Below are positions 1 through 4,862 of a stretch of 5,889 bases of DNA, one piece after another (positions within the stretch are counted from its first letter, which is position 1; each line of letters starts with the position of its first letter). The position numbers and the translations under genes are program-made. The stretch is from NCBI GenBank assembly GCA_964520615.1, contig CAZFNL010000034.1:1-5889 (forward strand), in the 5' to 3' direction. The notes beneath the pieces are model-generated. The model saw only the letters and a list, made by a program, of their open reading frames with translations. It was not told the DNA's origin and made no database searches. The stretch is from JAMCUI01 sp964520615. GTDB lineage: Bacteria; Patescibacteriota; Microgenomatia; 2-02-FULL-39-11.

Positions 1-25
1 AAAGGGGAAGTTTATTGTAGAATAT

Positions 26-223
26 CTAGATAGAGGCAAAGTTATTTATGCCCATATGCTGTTTTAAAGCAGCCAGCTGCGATCCTAACTCTGAAGTGAT
101 ATACTTTGATAGGTTCGAGCTGAGTACGCTTTCCAGCTCCAAATTACCGGGGAAACAAGCAGCTATATCTGGGTTTATACTGTAAATTTCATTTACAGTA
201 TTCGATTCCCGTATCCCGCTCAC
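26..223 (-). pseudogene. relic of a serine-recombinase C-terminal tail (short copy)
   Basis: This 65-codon open frame starts at GTG and has no intact family domain. Its middle and end match the minus-strand relic at 3741-4235: LELESVLSSNL corresponds to LELGSVLRSNL there, and YITSELGSQLAALKQ corresponds to YITPELIMQLTALEN. About 28 residues present between these blocks in the longer copy are missing here, so this copy carries an internal deletion. The DNA also matches, for example around the shared AGTACGCT and TAGGTTCGAGC strings. The reading frame is closed by a stop a short way upstream of 223, and no catalytic domain lies in the window. I infer a decayed remnant of a large serine recombinase. 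The link to the other copy is seen directly; the family name is inferred through it. Confidence 0.5.
179..199. repeat. perfect 9-bp inverted repeat with 3-nt spacer
   Basis: ACTGTAAAT and ATTTACAGT are perfect reverse complements separated by TTC. The repeat lies inside the recombinase relic and directly before a sequence resembling the T-loop and 3' acceptor strand of a tRNA (201-220). It could be an operator, a recombination-site arm or a remnant of an anticodon arm. No function can be assigned. Confidence 0.5.
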
Positions 224-334
224 AGCATAACTGGTTTTGGTATAATTCGTTTATGTCCTTGGAAGCCTCTAGCTATGCTAACCGCATTTTCAACGCCAGG
301 AATTGATCGTACCTAATCTCTCCAGAAATCTTTA

Positions 335-353
335 AGAACCTGTTTGAAAAGTT
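335..353. repeat. IS terminal inverted repeat, left in window
   Basis: AGAACCTGTTTGAAAAGTT is the reverse complement of 1163-1181 except for one A/G difference. It covers the last codon and stop codon of the transposase, which is normal for compact IS5-type elements. The TA at 333-334 is the outer flank. Confidence 0.9.
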
Positions 354-1136
354 AGCCATATATTTTAGCTAATCTTCGTAACATCAGTCTGGTCATTGCC
401 CAAAATATCCAGTTCCTCACAGTTTCAGCAAACCGTTCAAAATCTTTTGCAAGCCTTCGGTATCGGATGATCCAGGCGTTTGTTCGTTCAACAATCCACC
501 TCTTGGGTAGAACTACGAATTTGTGCAGTTCATTCCGTTTAACAACTTCAAAGTCAACGTTCCAGGTATCTTTGGCAAAATCAATAAATTTACCAGCATA
601 CCCCCCCGTCAGCATAACCTTTATGGAACGTGGCTCCATTGGTTTTTGCTTTGCAAACAAGATATCTTCCTCCATCGCGGTCTTGAATCCCAGCTGTATG
701 AACAAGCGTCTCAATAACTAATCCAAGCGTATCAACGAGAAGGTGTCATTTTCTTCCTTTTGTTTTTTTTTCCTGCATCAAAACCGTTGCTCTTGGCTTC
801 TTCTGTTGTCTTGACACTTTGGCTATCAATGACGGCTACCGTTTCATCAGGATGTTTTCCTGCAGTAATCCGAACGAGCTTACGCATCTTACGATGGATC
901 TTTTCTATCGTACCATTCTTATTCCATTGGTTAAAGTACCAATATACCGTTTGCCATTTGGGATAGTCGTGCGGCAAAGACCTCCATTTGGTTCCGTTAT
1001 CCAGAACGTAGAAGATGGCATTGAGAATATCTCGGATATCGACAGATCGATGTCTGCCTCCTCTTCGTTCTTTGGGAACCTCCTTTGTAATCATCTCCCA
1101 CTCATGATCTGTCAGATCCGAGGGATAGGCAGTCAT
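352..1136 (-). pseudogene. IS5-family transposase, two frame breaks and one nonsense codon
   Basis: From the ATG at 1136, the first frame (134 codons, to 732) holds a DUF4096-like domain (LTDHEWEMI, NAIFYVLDNGTKWRSLP, WQTVYWYFNQW) and the first catalytic Asp in VIDSQSVKT (residue 104). Reading then needs three repairs. First, a one-base shift in the A9 run (763-771, T9 on the plus strand) moves from GKKNKRKK to the expected KGRK. Second, a TGA at 746-748 stands where the family has an Arg codon before HLLVDTLGLVI, a simple CGA to TGA change. Third, one G too many in G7 (601-607) separates YADGG from YAGKFIDFAK. After these repairs the frame runs to 352 with the second Asp (ADGGYAGK) and the catalytic Glu in KRWIVERTNAW. 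The A9 shift could be a programmed frameshift site, as many IS5 relatives use one; the other two lesions look like decay or, for the G run, a sequencing length error. The segment 352-714 alone is not an independent gene. Confidence 0.9.
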
Positions 1137-1162
1137 ATTTACAGACTACCATATGTGAGGTC

Positions 1163-1181
1163 AACTTTTCAAACAGGCTCT
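1163..1181. repeat. IS terminal inverted repeat, right in window
   Basis: AACTTTTCAAACAGGCTCT pairs with 335-353 (18 of 19). It lies just upstream of the transposase ATG at 1136 and would carry its promoter and transposase-binding site. The flanking TA is at 1182-1183. Confidence 0.9.
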
Positions 1182-1214
1182 TACATCAGTTTGAAAGAAA
1201 AAGCACTGATGTAA
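1181..1214. repeat. 10-bp perfect stem-loop at the IS insertion point
   Basis: TTACATCAGT (1181-1190) and ACTGATGTAA (1205-1214) are exact reverse complements around a 14-nt A-rich loop. TTTTCG follows on the plus strand, so the unit could be a weak Rho-independent terminator; it could also be an operator for the small gene at 1251. The IS target TA forms the outer end of the left arm, and removing the IS restores the same stem, so the hairpin predates the insertion. Confidence 0.6.
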
Positions 1215-1250
1215 TTTTCGCCTTATTATTACTAATTAAATTTTAATTCT

Positions 1251-1445
1251 ATGAGTAACAATCAATTATCACGGTATTACCAATTGAGAAGAAAAATCAT
1301 GGGGTATTACCTCGGGAAAACAGAAGTAAGACTCACTTCTCAGGAAAATACCGAATACGTCAAACTATTTAATCTTTATGTTTGGAATGTCAAAGATCCA
1401 AACGAACCGGAAAGGAGAAGCAATGGATACGATTATAAGGAATAG
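1251..1445 (+). CDS. small orphan protein, 64 aa
   Basis: I do not recognise this protein. It is basic and Tyr/Asn-rich, with an N-terminal stretch likely to be helical (residues 5-20, SRYYQLRRKIMGYYLG) and a polar tail (NEPERRSNGYDYKE). It has no Cys, no signal peptide and no membrane segment. The ATG is preceded by an AT-only leader without a Shine-Dalgarno sequence. The main support that it is real is a strong, correctly oriented terminator that begins 11 bases after its stop codon. The IS inserted about 70 bp upstream may have displaced or altered its promoter. A small nucleic-acid-binding or regulatory protein would suit the composition, but that is only a guess. Confidence 0.6.
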   Translation: MSNNQLSRYYQLRRKIMGYYLGKTEVRLTSQENTEYVKLFNLYVWNVKDPNEPERRSNGYDYKE

Positions 1446-1456
1446 ATATTGAACTG

Positions 1457-1500
1457 GCCGCTGGAGTGGGAAAATCAAACCTGCTCCGGCGGCTTTTTTT
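1457..1500 (+). terminator. strong Rho-independent terminator
   Basis: GCCGCTGGAG (1457-1466) pairs with CTCCGGCGGC (1484-1493) as a 10-bp stem with one G-U pair, followed directly by seven T. The 17-nt loop is purine-rich. It ends the transcript of the 64-aa gene at 1251-1445. Confidence 0.92.
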
Positions 1501-1548
1501 ATGGTCCCTTATTTATCTTTGGATTGTTGTATCAAGATTTATAAAGAC

Positions 1549-1577
1549 TTGACAGTCTGCATGATTTGTAGTTAAAT
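1549..1577 (+). promoter_or_regulatory. promoter in front of the structured element
   Basis: A perfect -35 box TTGACA (1549-1554), a 17-bp spacer and a 4/6 -10 box TTAAAT (1572-1577) predict a start near 1584. No plus-strand gene follows. The first transcribed sequence is the folded segment 1591-1643, which then runs antisense into the 3' end of the DUF3800 gene. This suggests the promoter makes a small RNA. Confidence 0.5.
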
Positions 1578-1590
1578 ATAGATAAAGGTT

Positions 1591-1643
1591 CCCGCTTGAT
1601 GATAAGAGCCCCCGGGCTCTTCCCAAAAGGATAGTCAGGCGGG
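1591..1643. ncRNA. candidate structured RNA next to the DUF3800 gene
   Basis: The outer stem pairs CCCGCTTGA (1591-1599) with TCAGGCGGG (1635-1643) over 9 bp with a single G-U. Inside it sits a second hairpin, AAGAGCC pairing with GGCTCTT (1604-1621, tetraloop CCCG), followed by a small CC-AAAA-GG turn (about 1623-1630), giving a three-way-junction shape. The segment ends exactly one base before the stop codon of the DUF3800 gene. No T-run follows on either strand, so it is a poor terminator. From memory, a set of candidate RNAs named DUF3800 motifs (Weinberg and colleagues, 2017) was described beside such genes; I cannot tell whether this is one of them. The strand is uncertain: the upstream promoter favours plus, while minus would make it a 3' UTR structure. 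Confidence 0.5.
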
Positions 1644-2354
1644 TCAATTGTTATAAGGATAATATTCTGTAGTTCCTCTTTGAAATATTTCAAATTCGCT
1701 TTTAATTTTTGGTTTTATTTGATTGATTGGTCTTAATTCTTTTCTTTCGTTTTTGACATAAATTGCCCAGCCGCAATAATCTGCAATTTGACAATTCAAA
1801 TCTGCTTTTGATTGATGAAAATAAATATAGAAAGGTTTTTGACAGTGTTGCTTAAGATAAGTTTTTAATGATTTAAGAATTGTTTGTCTTTTATTGTCCG
1901 TGAAAAGATTATCCAAAACAACAACAATTTTTTCTATAGAAGTTGAATTAAATCTTTTAAAGATATATTGTAAAAGTGTTTGACATACAATACGATAAAA
2001 TTCTGCCCCAACAATTCTTGTCATGAATTTCCCCTTTTTTGAACACATCTCACTATAAAGACTTGGGTTGGCCTTGTTCTTTTGTGCAACAACAGAATCA
2101 ACATAAAAATCATCATATCCAGAAATTAAACCGTAAATTCCATCTCTAACTGTTTGTTTATCTTCTGTTGCATGAAAATATTCTTGATCCGTTTTATCTG
2201 ATAATAGTTGATAGCGATATTCTAATAATTTCTCACGCTCTTTTAGGGGTTTAATTGTGCTAATTGCAGTCAATATAAAATATTTCGTTCCACCTGAGGA
2301 AAAGTCAAAATTACCTGATTCGTCTATAAAAATAAATAATGTTTTATTAATCAT
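1644..2354 (-). CDS. DUF3800 family protein, 236 aa
   Basis: Family features are visible in order: FIFIDESGNF (D11, E12), EYFHATED (H61), a second acidic strand VVVLDN (D148), and SKADLNCQIADYCGWAIY (D185, Q189, D192) near the end. DUF3800 proteins are predicted to have an RNase H-like fold, with these acidic residues possibly binding metal; no activity is established to my knowledge. All motifs and the full length are present, so the gene looks intact. It ends at TGA. Its ATG overlaps the stop of the upstream gene as ATGA (2351-2354), so the two are almost certainly translationally coupled. A weak AGAAAGG lies just upstream of the ATG. Members often occur among mobile and defence genes, which fits the decayed recombinases and IS here. 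A role as the effector of a two-gene module is inference. Confidence 0.85.
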   Translation of the reverse strand: MINKTLFIFIDESGNFDFSSGGTKYFILTAISTIKPLKEREKLLEYRYQLLSDKTDQEYFHATEDKQTVRDGIYGLISGYDDFYVDSVVAQKNKANPSLYSEMCSKKGKFMTRIVGAEFYRIVCQTLLQYIFKRFNSTSIEKIVVVLDNLFTDNKRQTILKSLKTYLKQHCQKPFYIYFHQSKADLNCQIADYCGWAIYVKNERKELRPINQIKPKIKSEFEIFQRGTTEYYPYNN

Positions 2355-2725
2355 GGCCTTTCTTTTGGGTGAATAAAAAACTTAGGATCTACTATAACTA
2401 CTCCTTCTTCGTTACTGCAAGAAACTCCATTTTCGACAGGAATTTGATTACCTGATTCTTCAAAGCGTTTTTTTGCAAATGTAAGACCGAATTTTTGAGC
2501 ACTATTTATATCAGCAGAAAGTTTGGCTTTGTCTTCAAGATATTCGTCGGTAACCCATACAAAATATTCCTTAATCAATTTATTATTCTCCGGATAATCA
2601 CTAATGAAAGAAACGATAATACGCCACGTTTCAACATTTTCTTTCACAGGAGCAACGTGTTGAATTTTTATACGTAAATTTTTGATGAGTTTAATTTGAT
2701 CGGTTTGCATCGTATTATTTATCAT
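2351..2725 (-). CDS. unknown partner protein of the DUF3800 gene, 124 aa
   Basis: I do not recognise this protein. It appears soluble, without signal peptide or membrane segment. A predicted strand-rich core (LRIKIQHV, ETWRIIVSFIS, KEYFVWVTDEYLED) is followed by a helix (KFGLTFAKKRFEES) and a C-terminal part with VVIVDPKFFI. I chose the ATG at 2725; an in-frame TTG at 2743 adds six residues and the ATG at 2710 removes five, and none has a Shine-Dalgarno sequence. It is the first gene of the operon and overlaps the DUF3800 gene by 4 bases, which favours a shared function, for example as regulator, antitoxin-like partner or subunit. The region upstream is AT-rich; AATATA at 2755-2760 (TATATT on the minus strand) is a possible -10 box, but no convincing -35 box is visible. 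Confidence 0.72.
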   Translation of the reverse strand: MINNTMQTDQIKLIKNLRIKIQHVAPVKENVETWRIIVSFISDYPENNKLIKEYFVWVTDEYLEDKAKLSADINSAQKFGLTFAKKRFEESGNQIPVENGVSCSNEEGVVIVDPKFFIHPKERP

Positions 2726-2804
2726 TATTTTATCAAAAAACAAAAGATCAATAAAATATAACGTTGGTTTTCTTAATTATTTTCTGATCTGCATTTTATA
2801 AATC

Positions 2805-2877
2805 ATCAAAGTTTGGTATACAATACTTCTTAGCGGACTGATGATAGAAGGTTCTAATTTTATTCACTAGCCCGCTC
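2805..2877 (+). repeat. 73-bp promoter-leader element, copy 1
   Basis: This element matches 5570-5642 at 70 of 73 positions with no gaps. The three differences (2811, 2821, 2826) all fall in or beside the -10 region (TACAAT here at 2819-2824, TATAAT in copy 2), while 2827-2877 is identical in both. The identical part can fold: AGCGG (2832-2836) pairs with CCGCT (2872-2876), enclosing TAGA-AGGT-TCTA (2845-2856) as an inner hairpin. It lies in the intergenic region between the minus-strand DUF3800 operon and the plus-strand membrane operon at 3031, 153 bp ahead of the latter. Between the repeat and 3031 I see no gene. The weaker -10 box here suggests lower or lost activity. Confidence 0.85.
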
Positions 2878-3018
2878 CATATCGGACTTAAATTGAGTTA
2901 AATAGAATTATATTGAAATACCAAGCTTTTCGTAGGTTCGAGTGATGATGTTTTTAGAATTTTAAATTGAGCTTGAAAATAAAAATCGGGAGATGAGATT
3001 AGAACTTATAAATGATAT

Positions 3019-3024
3019 TATAAT
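3019..3024 (+). promoter_or_regulatory. -10 box for a near-leaderless transcript of the membrane operon
   Basis: A perfect TATAAT ends six bases before the ATG at 3031, which would put the transcription start on or beside the start codon. No good -35 box is visible. Together with the missing Shine-Dalgarno sequence, this points to leaderless translation. Confidence 0.45.
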
Positions 3025-3030
3025 TCTGTT

Positions 3031-3354
3031 ATGCAATTAATACTCAAGGTTGCTGGGGTCGCATTTTTGGGAATAGTGATATTGTGCATTCTTTCTTGGT
3101 TTGGATTCAAATACCTCTTTCCTAAAGCTGGAGAAAAAGATCCAAATAGTATGGCGAGGGCACTTGTAGGAATAGTATCCTTCCTGTCAAAATCAATAGT
3201 AGGCTTAGCGCTAATTGCCATGCTTTTAGCTGCTATAAACGCAAATATCATTACATCTGCTGTGGGGTTTCCCTTCATCACCTCAATTGCAACATATCTT
3301 ATTGCGTTTAATGTAAAAGACGTTTTCTTTAGAGGTAAAAATAAGGATTCTTAA
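3031..3354 (+). CDS. small membrane protein with three predicted helices, 107 aa
   Basis: I do not recognise this protein. Hydrophobic stretches at about residues 4-22, 55-70 and 72-94 predict three membrane helices; the loop 30-45 (FPKAGEKDPNSMARAL) and the tail (KDVFFRGKNKDS) are polar and charged. By the positive-inside tendency the basic C-terminus is probably cytoplasmic. It has only one Cys and no enzyme motif. The next gene starts 3 bases after its stop, so the two form an operon and probably act together at the membrane. A perfect -10 box directly precedes the start codon. A pore or anchor component is possible but cannot be shown from sequence. Confidence 0.7.
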   Translation: MQLILKVAGVAFLGIVILCILSWFGFKYLFPKAGEKDPNSMARALVGIVSFLSKSIVGLALIAMLLAAINANIITSAVGFPFITSIATYLIAFNVKDVFFRGKNKDS

Positions 3355-3357
3355 AAT

Positions 3358-3744
3358 ATGGAGGAGAAAAACTATAGTTGGGTTATTTTACTAATTGTGG
3401 CGATATTAATTGCTGGCGCATGGTGGATGTTACGTGGAAGTAATGACTACAGAAATGCATTACGCTGGGAAATAGACTGTACATTTCCTGAGGAACAAGG
3501 ACATATTCAGATGCTGACGGATTATAAACTCTGTCTTTCTAAGCATGGAGTTAAACCTTCGGAAAATGGCCTTAGGAGAATGTGTTATTACTATTCAAGA
3601 GATGAGTACAATGCATTAACAGGAAAATATCCGACTGACAGTGAGCTTTTACAGGACAAGTCGTTTAGGGTTTGTCTCCAACAAGAAGGATTATCGACAC
3701 AAGGTATAAATGAATATAATTTAAATGACTATAAGCGTCCTTAA
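3358..3744 (+). CDS. membrane-anchored protein with four-Cys exported domain, 128 aa
   Basis: I do not recognise this protein. Residues 8-24 (WVILLIVAILIAGAWWM) form one N-terminal membrane segment after a short acidic/basic start; the remaining roughly 100 residues are polar and presumably outside the cell. That domain has four Cys (41, 59, 76, 106), which could make two disulfides, and is rich in Tyr, Asp and Glu, with CTFPEEQGH, KLCLSKHG and RRMCYYYSRDEY around the first three. It lies 3 bases after the three-helix protein at 3031-3354, so a joint surface complex is plausible. There is no Shine-Dalgarno sequence, and translation probably continues from the upstream gene. The stop overlaps the end of the minus-strand recombinase relic. 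Confidence 0.7.
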   Translation: MEEKNYSWVILLIVAILIAGAWWMLRGSNDYRNALRWEIDCTFPEEQGHIQMLTDYKLCLSKHGVKPSENGLRRMCYYYSRDEYNALTGKYPTDSELLQDKSFRVCLQQEGLSTQGINEYNLNDYKRP

Positions 3745-4235
3745 AAGTTATTTGGTTTTCTTGATTTTCCAAAAATTTCCAAAAACAGATAGAAACGAAC
3801 AGTCTTGATGCAGTTTTCAAGTGCAGTGAGTTGCATAATCAATTCGGGAGTGATGTAGTAACGAAGAAAGATTTTTATTTGAGAGATTAAAGGCAAGTAT
3901 GGGTTTTGTTGGAGATACGCTTTGATATAATCATCATGTCCAAATAGGTTCGAGCGAAGTACGCTCCCCAGTTCCAATCCCCGAGTCGGCGGGGCGGCGC
4001 GCAGTGCCGCCCATTGGTTTATCTCTTCCCCGCGCGCTTTTTGGTCGGAAAGAATAATGTTCGAGCCGAAGATTCTTTGGGTCAACATCTTTTTCTCATT
4101 TAAGTCTTTGCCACTGACGATATTAGCCGCAAAAGCGGCTTCAATTATCCATTGTTTCATGGGTTCGAGCCAAGCATGGTCCATTTGTTGAAATCGAGCA
4201 ATTTGTTCTTCCAGCGTCTTCTTGGAAAATAACAA
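3741..4235 (-). pseudogene. C-terminal relic of a large serine recombinase
   Basis: This 164-codon frame begins at a TTG chosen only because a stop lies 48 bases upstream of it. The segment LEEQIARFQQMDHAWLEPMK, followed by the helical stretch QWIIEAAFAANIVSGKDLNEKK and FGSNIILSDQKARG, resembles, from memory, the coiled C-terminal part of large serine recombinases common in CPR genomes (LEPLREWI... GSNF... pattern). The resolvase domain with its catalytic Ser, the recombinase domain and the zinc ribbon are absent, and no trace of them is visible in 4236-4426. The 3' part (TRGLELGSVLRSNL, YYITPELIMQLTALEN) is shared with the shorter relic at 26-223. A GC-rich patch with a hairpin interrupts it at about 3955-4050. 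A function as a protein is unlikely. Confidence 0.6.
3992..4012. repeat. GC-rich hairpin inside the recombinase relic
   Basis: GGGCGGC (3992-3998) and GCCGCCC (4006-4012) form a perfect 7-bp stem with a 7-nt loop. The surrounding 100 bases are far richer in G and C than the rest of the window, which suggests inserted or recombination-site sequence. Confidence 0.55.
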
Positions 4236-4408
4236 TACTTTTGGAAAGAAAAAGCAAAAGGATGATGAATTTTGTAGTCAAACAATTGTTGGATTATCCG
4301 AAGCAAATGTACTCTTTACCACCTTTCAGGGAAAAAAGAACCTGCCTGAACATGCCATCTGTCAAAAAAAGTAAAGTAGGATGGATAGAAAAAAGACATA
4401 TAGAATGC

Positions 4409-4414
4409 TATAAT
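4409..4414 (+). promoter_or_regulatory. -10 box for the 4427 gene
   Basis: A perfect TATAAT ends 12 bases before the ATG at 4427, predicting a leader of about six bases. No convincing -35 box is seen. This repeats the pattern at 3019-3024. The rest of 4236-4426 holds only a weak 6-bp stem (4325-4330 with 4345-4350). Confidence 0.5.
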
Positions 4415-4426
4415 TGATGTCATCTT

Positions 4427-4639
4427 ATGGCTGGAGCAGCAGAAAAAATAAATCAGTTTTCAGGAGCTTCAAGAACCAATTGGCCAAGAACTATCCAAAA
4501 GATAACTCAATTAGTAAACCCAACTGATATGCGGGCACAATTGCTCACACTTCCTTTATTTGCTGCTTCCCTTATTCTTCTTCCTCACCTGCCTAAAGTA
4601 TTATTTATGGCGTGTAATTGTGGGGGGGGGTATGGATAA
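4427..4639 (+). CDS. small single-helix membrane protein ending at a G9 run, 70 aa
   Basis: I do not recognise this protein. A polar N-terminus (residues 1-36) leads into one hydrophobic segment at about 37-61 (AQLLTLPLFAASLILLPHLP and following), then CNCGGGYG and stop. The final codons are read through nine G (4622-4630). With one G fewer, the frame would continue into the next gene and give a single product of about 144 residues: a membrane anchor, a Cys-Asn-Cys-Gly linker and a charged domain. The next gene starts inside this one (ATG at 4632, stop at 4637-4639). A near-leaderless -10 box precedes the ATG. Whether the natural product is this 70-aa form, the fusion, or both by slippage cannot be decided here. 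Confidence 0.55.
   Translation: MAGAAEKINQFSGASRTNWPRTIQKITQLVNPTDMRAQLLTLPLFAASLILLPHLPKVLFMACNCGGGYG
4622..4630. repeat. G9 homopolymer at the junction of two overlapping genes
   Basis: Nine consecutive G lie immediately before the overlap of the 4427 and 4632 genes. A change of one base joins or separates the two frames, so the run could be a phase-variable tract, a slippage site, or a sequencing length error. Confidence 0.8.
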
Positions 4640-4862
4640 AAAATCTCCTCGAAATAGTCAAAATGGCTATACAAATTTTACAGCAGGTCAGACTTCTGAG
4701 ACAATTGCGTTTACCCAAAGAGAATATGAAGCAGGAAGAATGACGAGAGAAGAAAAAATACGTTTAGATAATCTATCTATTGATAACAATGCGCGAGCTC
4801 AATTAAATGGTATACAAACGAAAGCGGACGAGATGCCAGGTGAATGGAATCAATACAAATAA
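4632..4862 (+). CDS. small hydrophilic protein, 76 aa, overlapping the upstream gene
   Basis: I do not recognise this protein. Starting at ATG 4632 it has no membrane segment; the first 30 residues are rich in Ser, Asn and Thr, and the second half is charged and helical (FTQREYEAGRMTREEKIRLDNLSIDN). It overlaps the upstream gene by 8 bases, so either it is translated by re-initiation or it is the second half of one protein split by the G9 run. The frame is open further upstream, but that part reads antisense-like hydrophobic filler from another frame and was not used. The G-rich run directly before the ATG could act as an unusual ribosome contact, but that is speculative. Confidence 0.6.
   Translation: MDKKSPRNSQNGYTNFTAGQTSETIAFTQREYEAGRMTREEKIRLDNLSIDNNARAQLNGIQTKADEMPGEWNQYK

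Larger units (their letters stand above)
335..1181 (-). mobile_element. IS5-family insertion sequence (IS427/IS1031-like), inactive
   Basis: The 847-bp element is bounded by inverted repeats at 335-353 and 1163-1181, which match at 18 of 19 positions, and is flanked by a TA on each side (333-334 and 1182-1183). Its length, the end sequence (AGCCTGTTTGAAAAGTT type) and a two-frame transposase with an N-terminal DUF4096-like domain and a DDE core fit the IS427/IS1031 groups of IS5. Transposase sequence is on the minus strand and fills the element almost completely, its stop codon lying in the left inverted repeat. The ends are well preserved while the transposase is broken, so it could move only if a relative supplied the enzyme. 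Left and right are given in window coordinates; the transposase begins at the right end. Confidence 0.9.

Noticed and set aside
150..222. Intact tRNA-Glu (a TTC triplet sits in a 7-nt loop closed by TGTAA/TTACA) ending near 220
   Set aside because: There is no 5' acceptor strand, no recognisable D-arm and no 5' half of the T-stem. At best it is a tRNA-like remnant.
352..714. Second IS frame as an independent gene from a TTG start
   Set aside because: Its first 25 or so codons are out-of-frame translation of the transposase; only the part after the G7 run is genuine transposase sequence.
746..748. TGA recoded as an amino acid
   Set aside because: It replaces an Arg codon by one transition within an already broken gene, and TGA ends both the DUF3800 gene and its partner where expected.
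467..1214. Plus-strand open frames over the IS and long frames opposite other genes (for example 2495-2677 plus and 3018-3281 minus)
   Set aside because: They lie wholly opposite well-supported genes and show no family features.
1591..1643. Rho-independent terminator of the DUF3800 gene
   Set aside because: The stems are strong, but neither side has a T-run immediately after the outer stem on the relevant strand.
2837..2876. Hammerhead ribozyme suggested by CTGATGA in the 73-bp repeat
   Set aside because: The CUGAUGA core string is present, but the GAAA after stem II and a cleavage triplet next to stem III are missing, and the stem arrangement does not fit.
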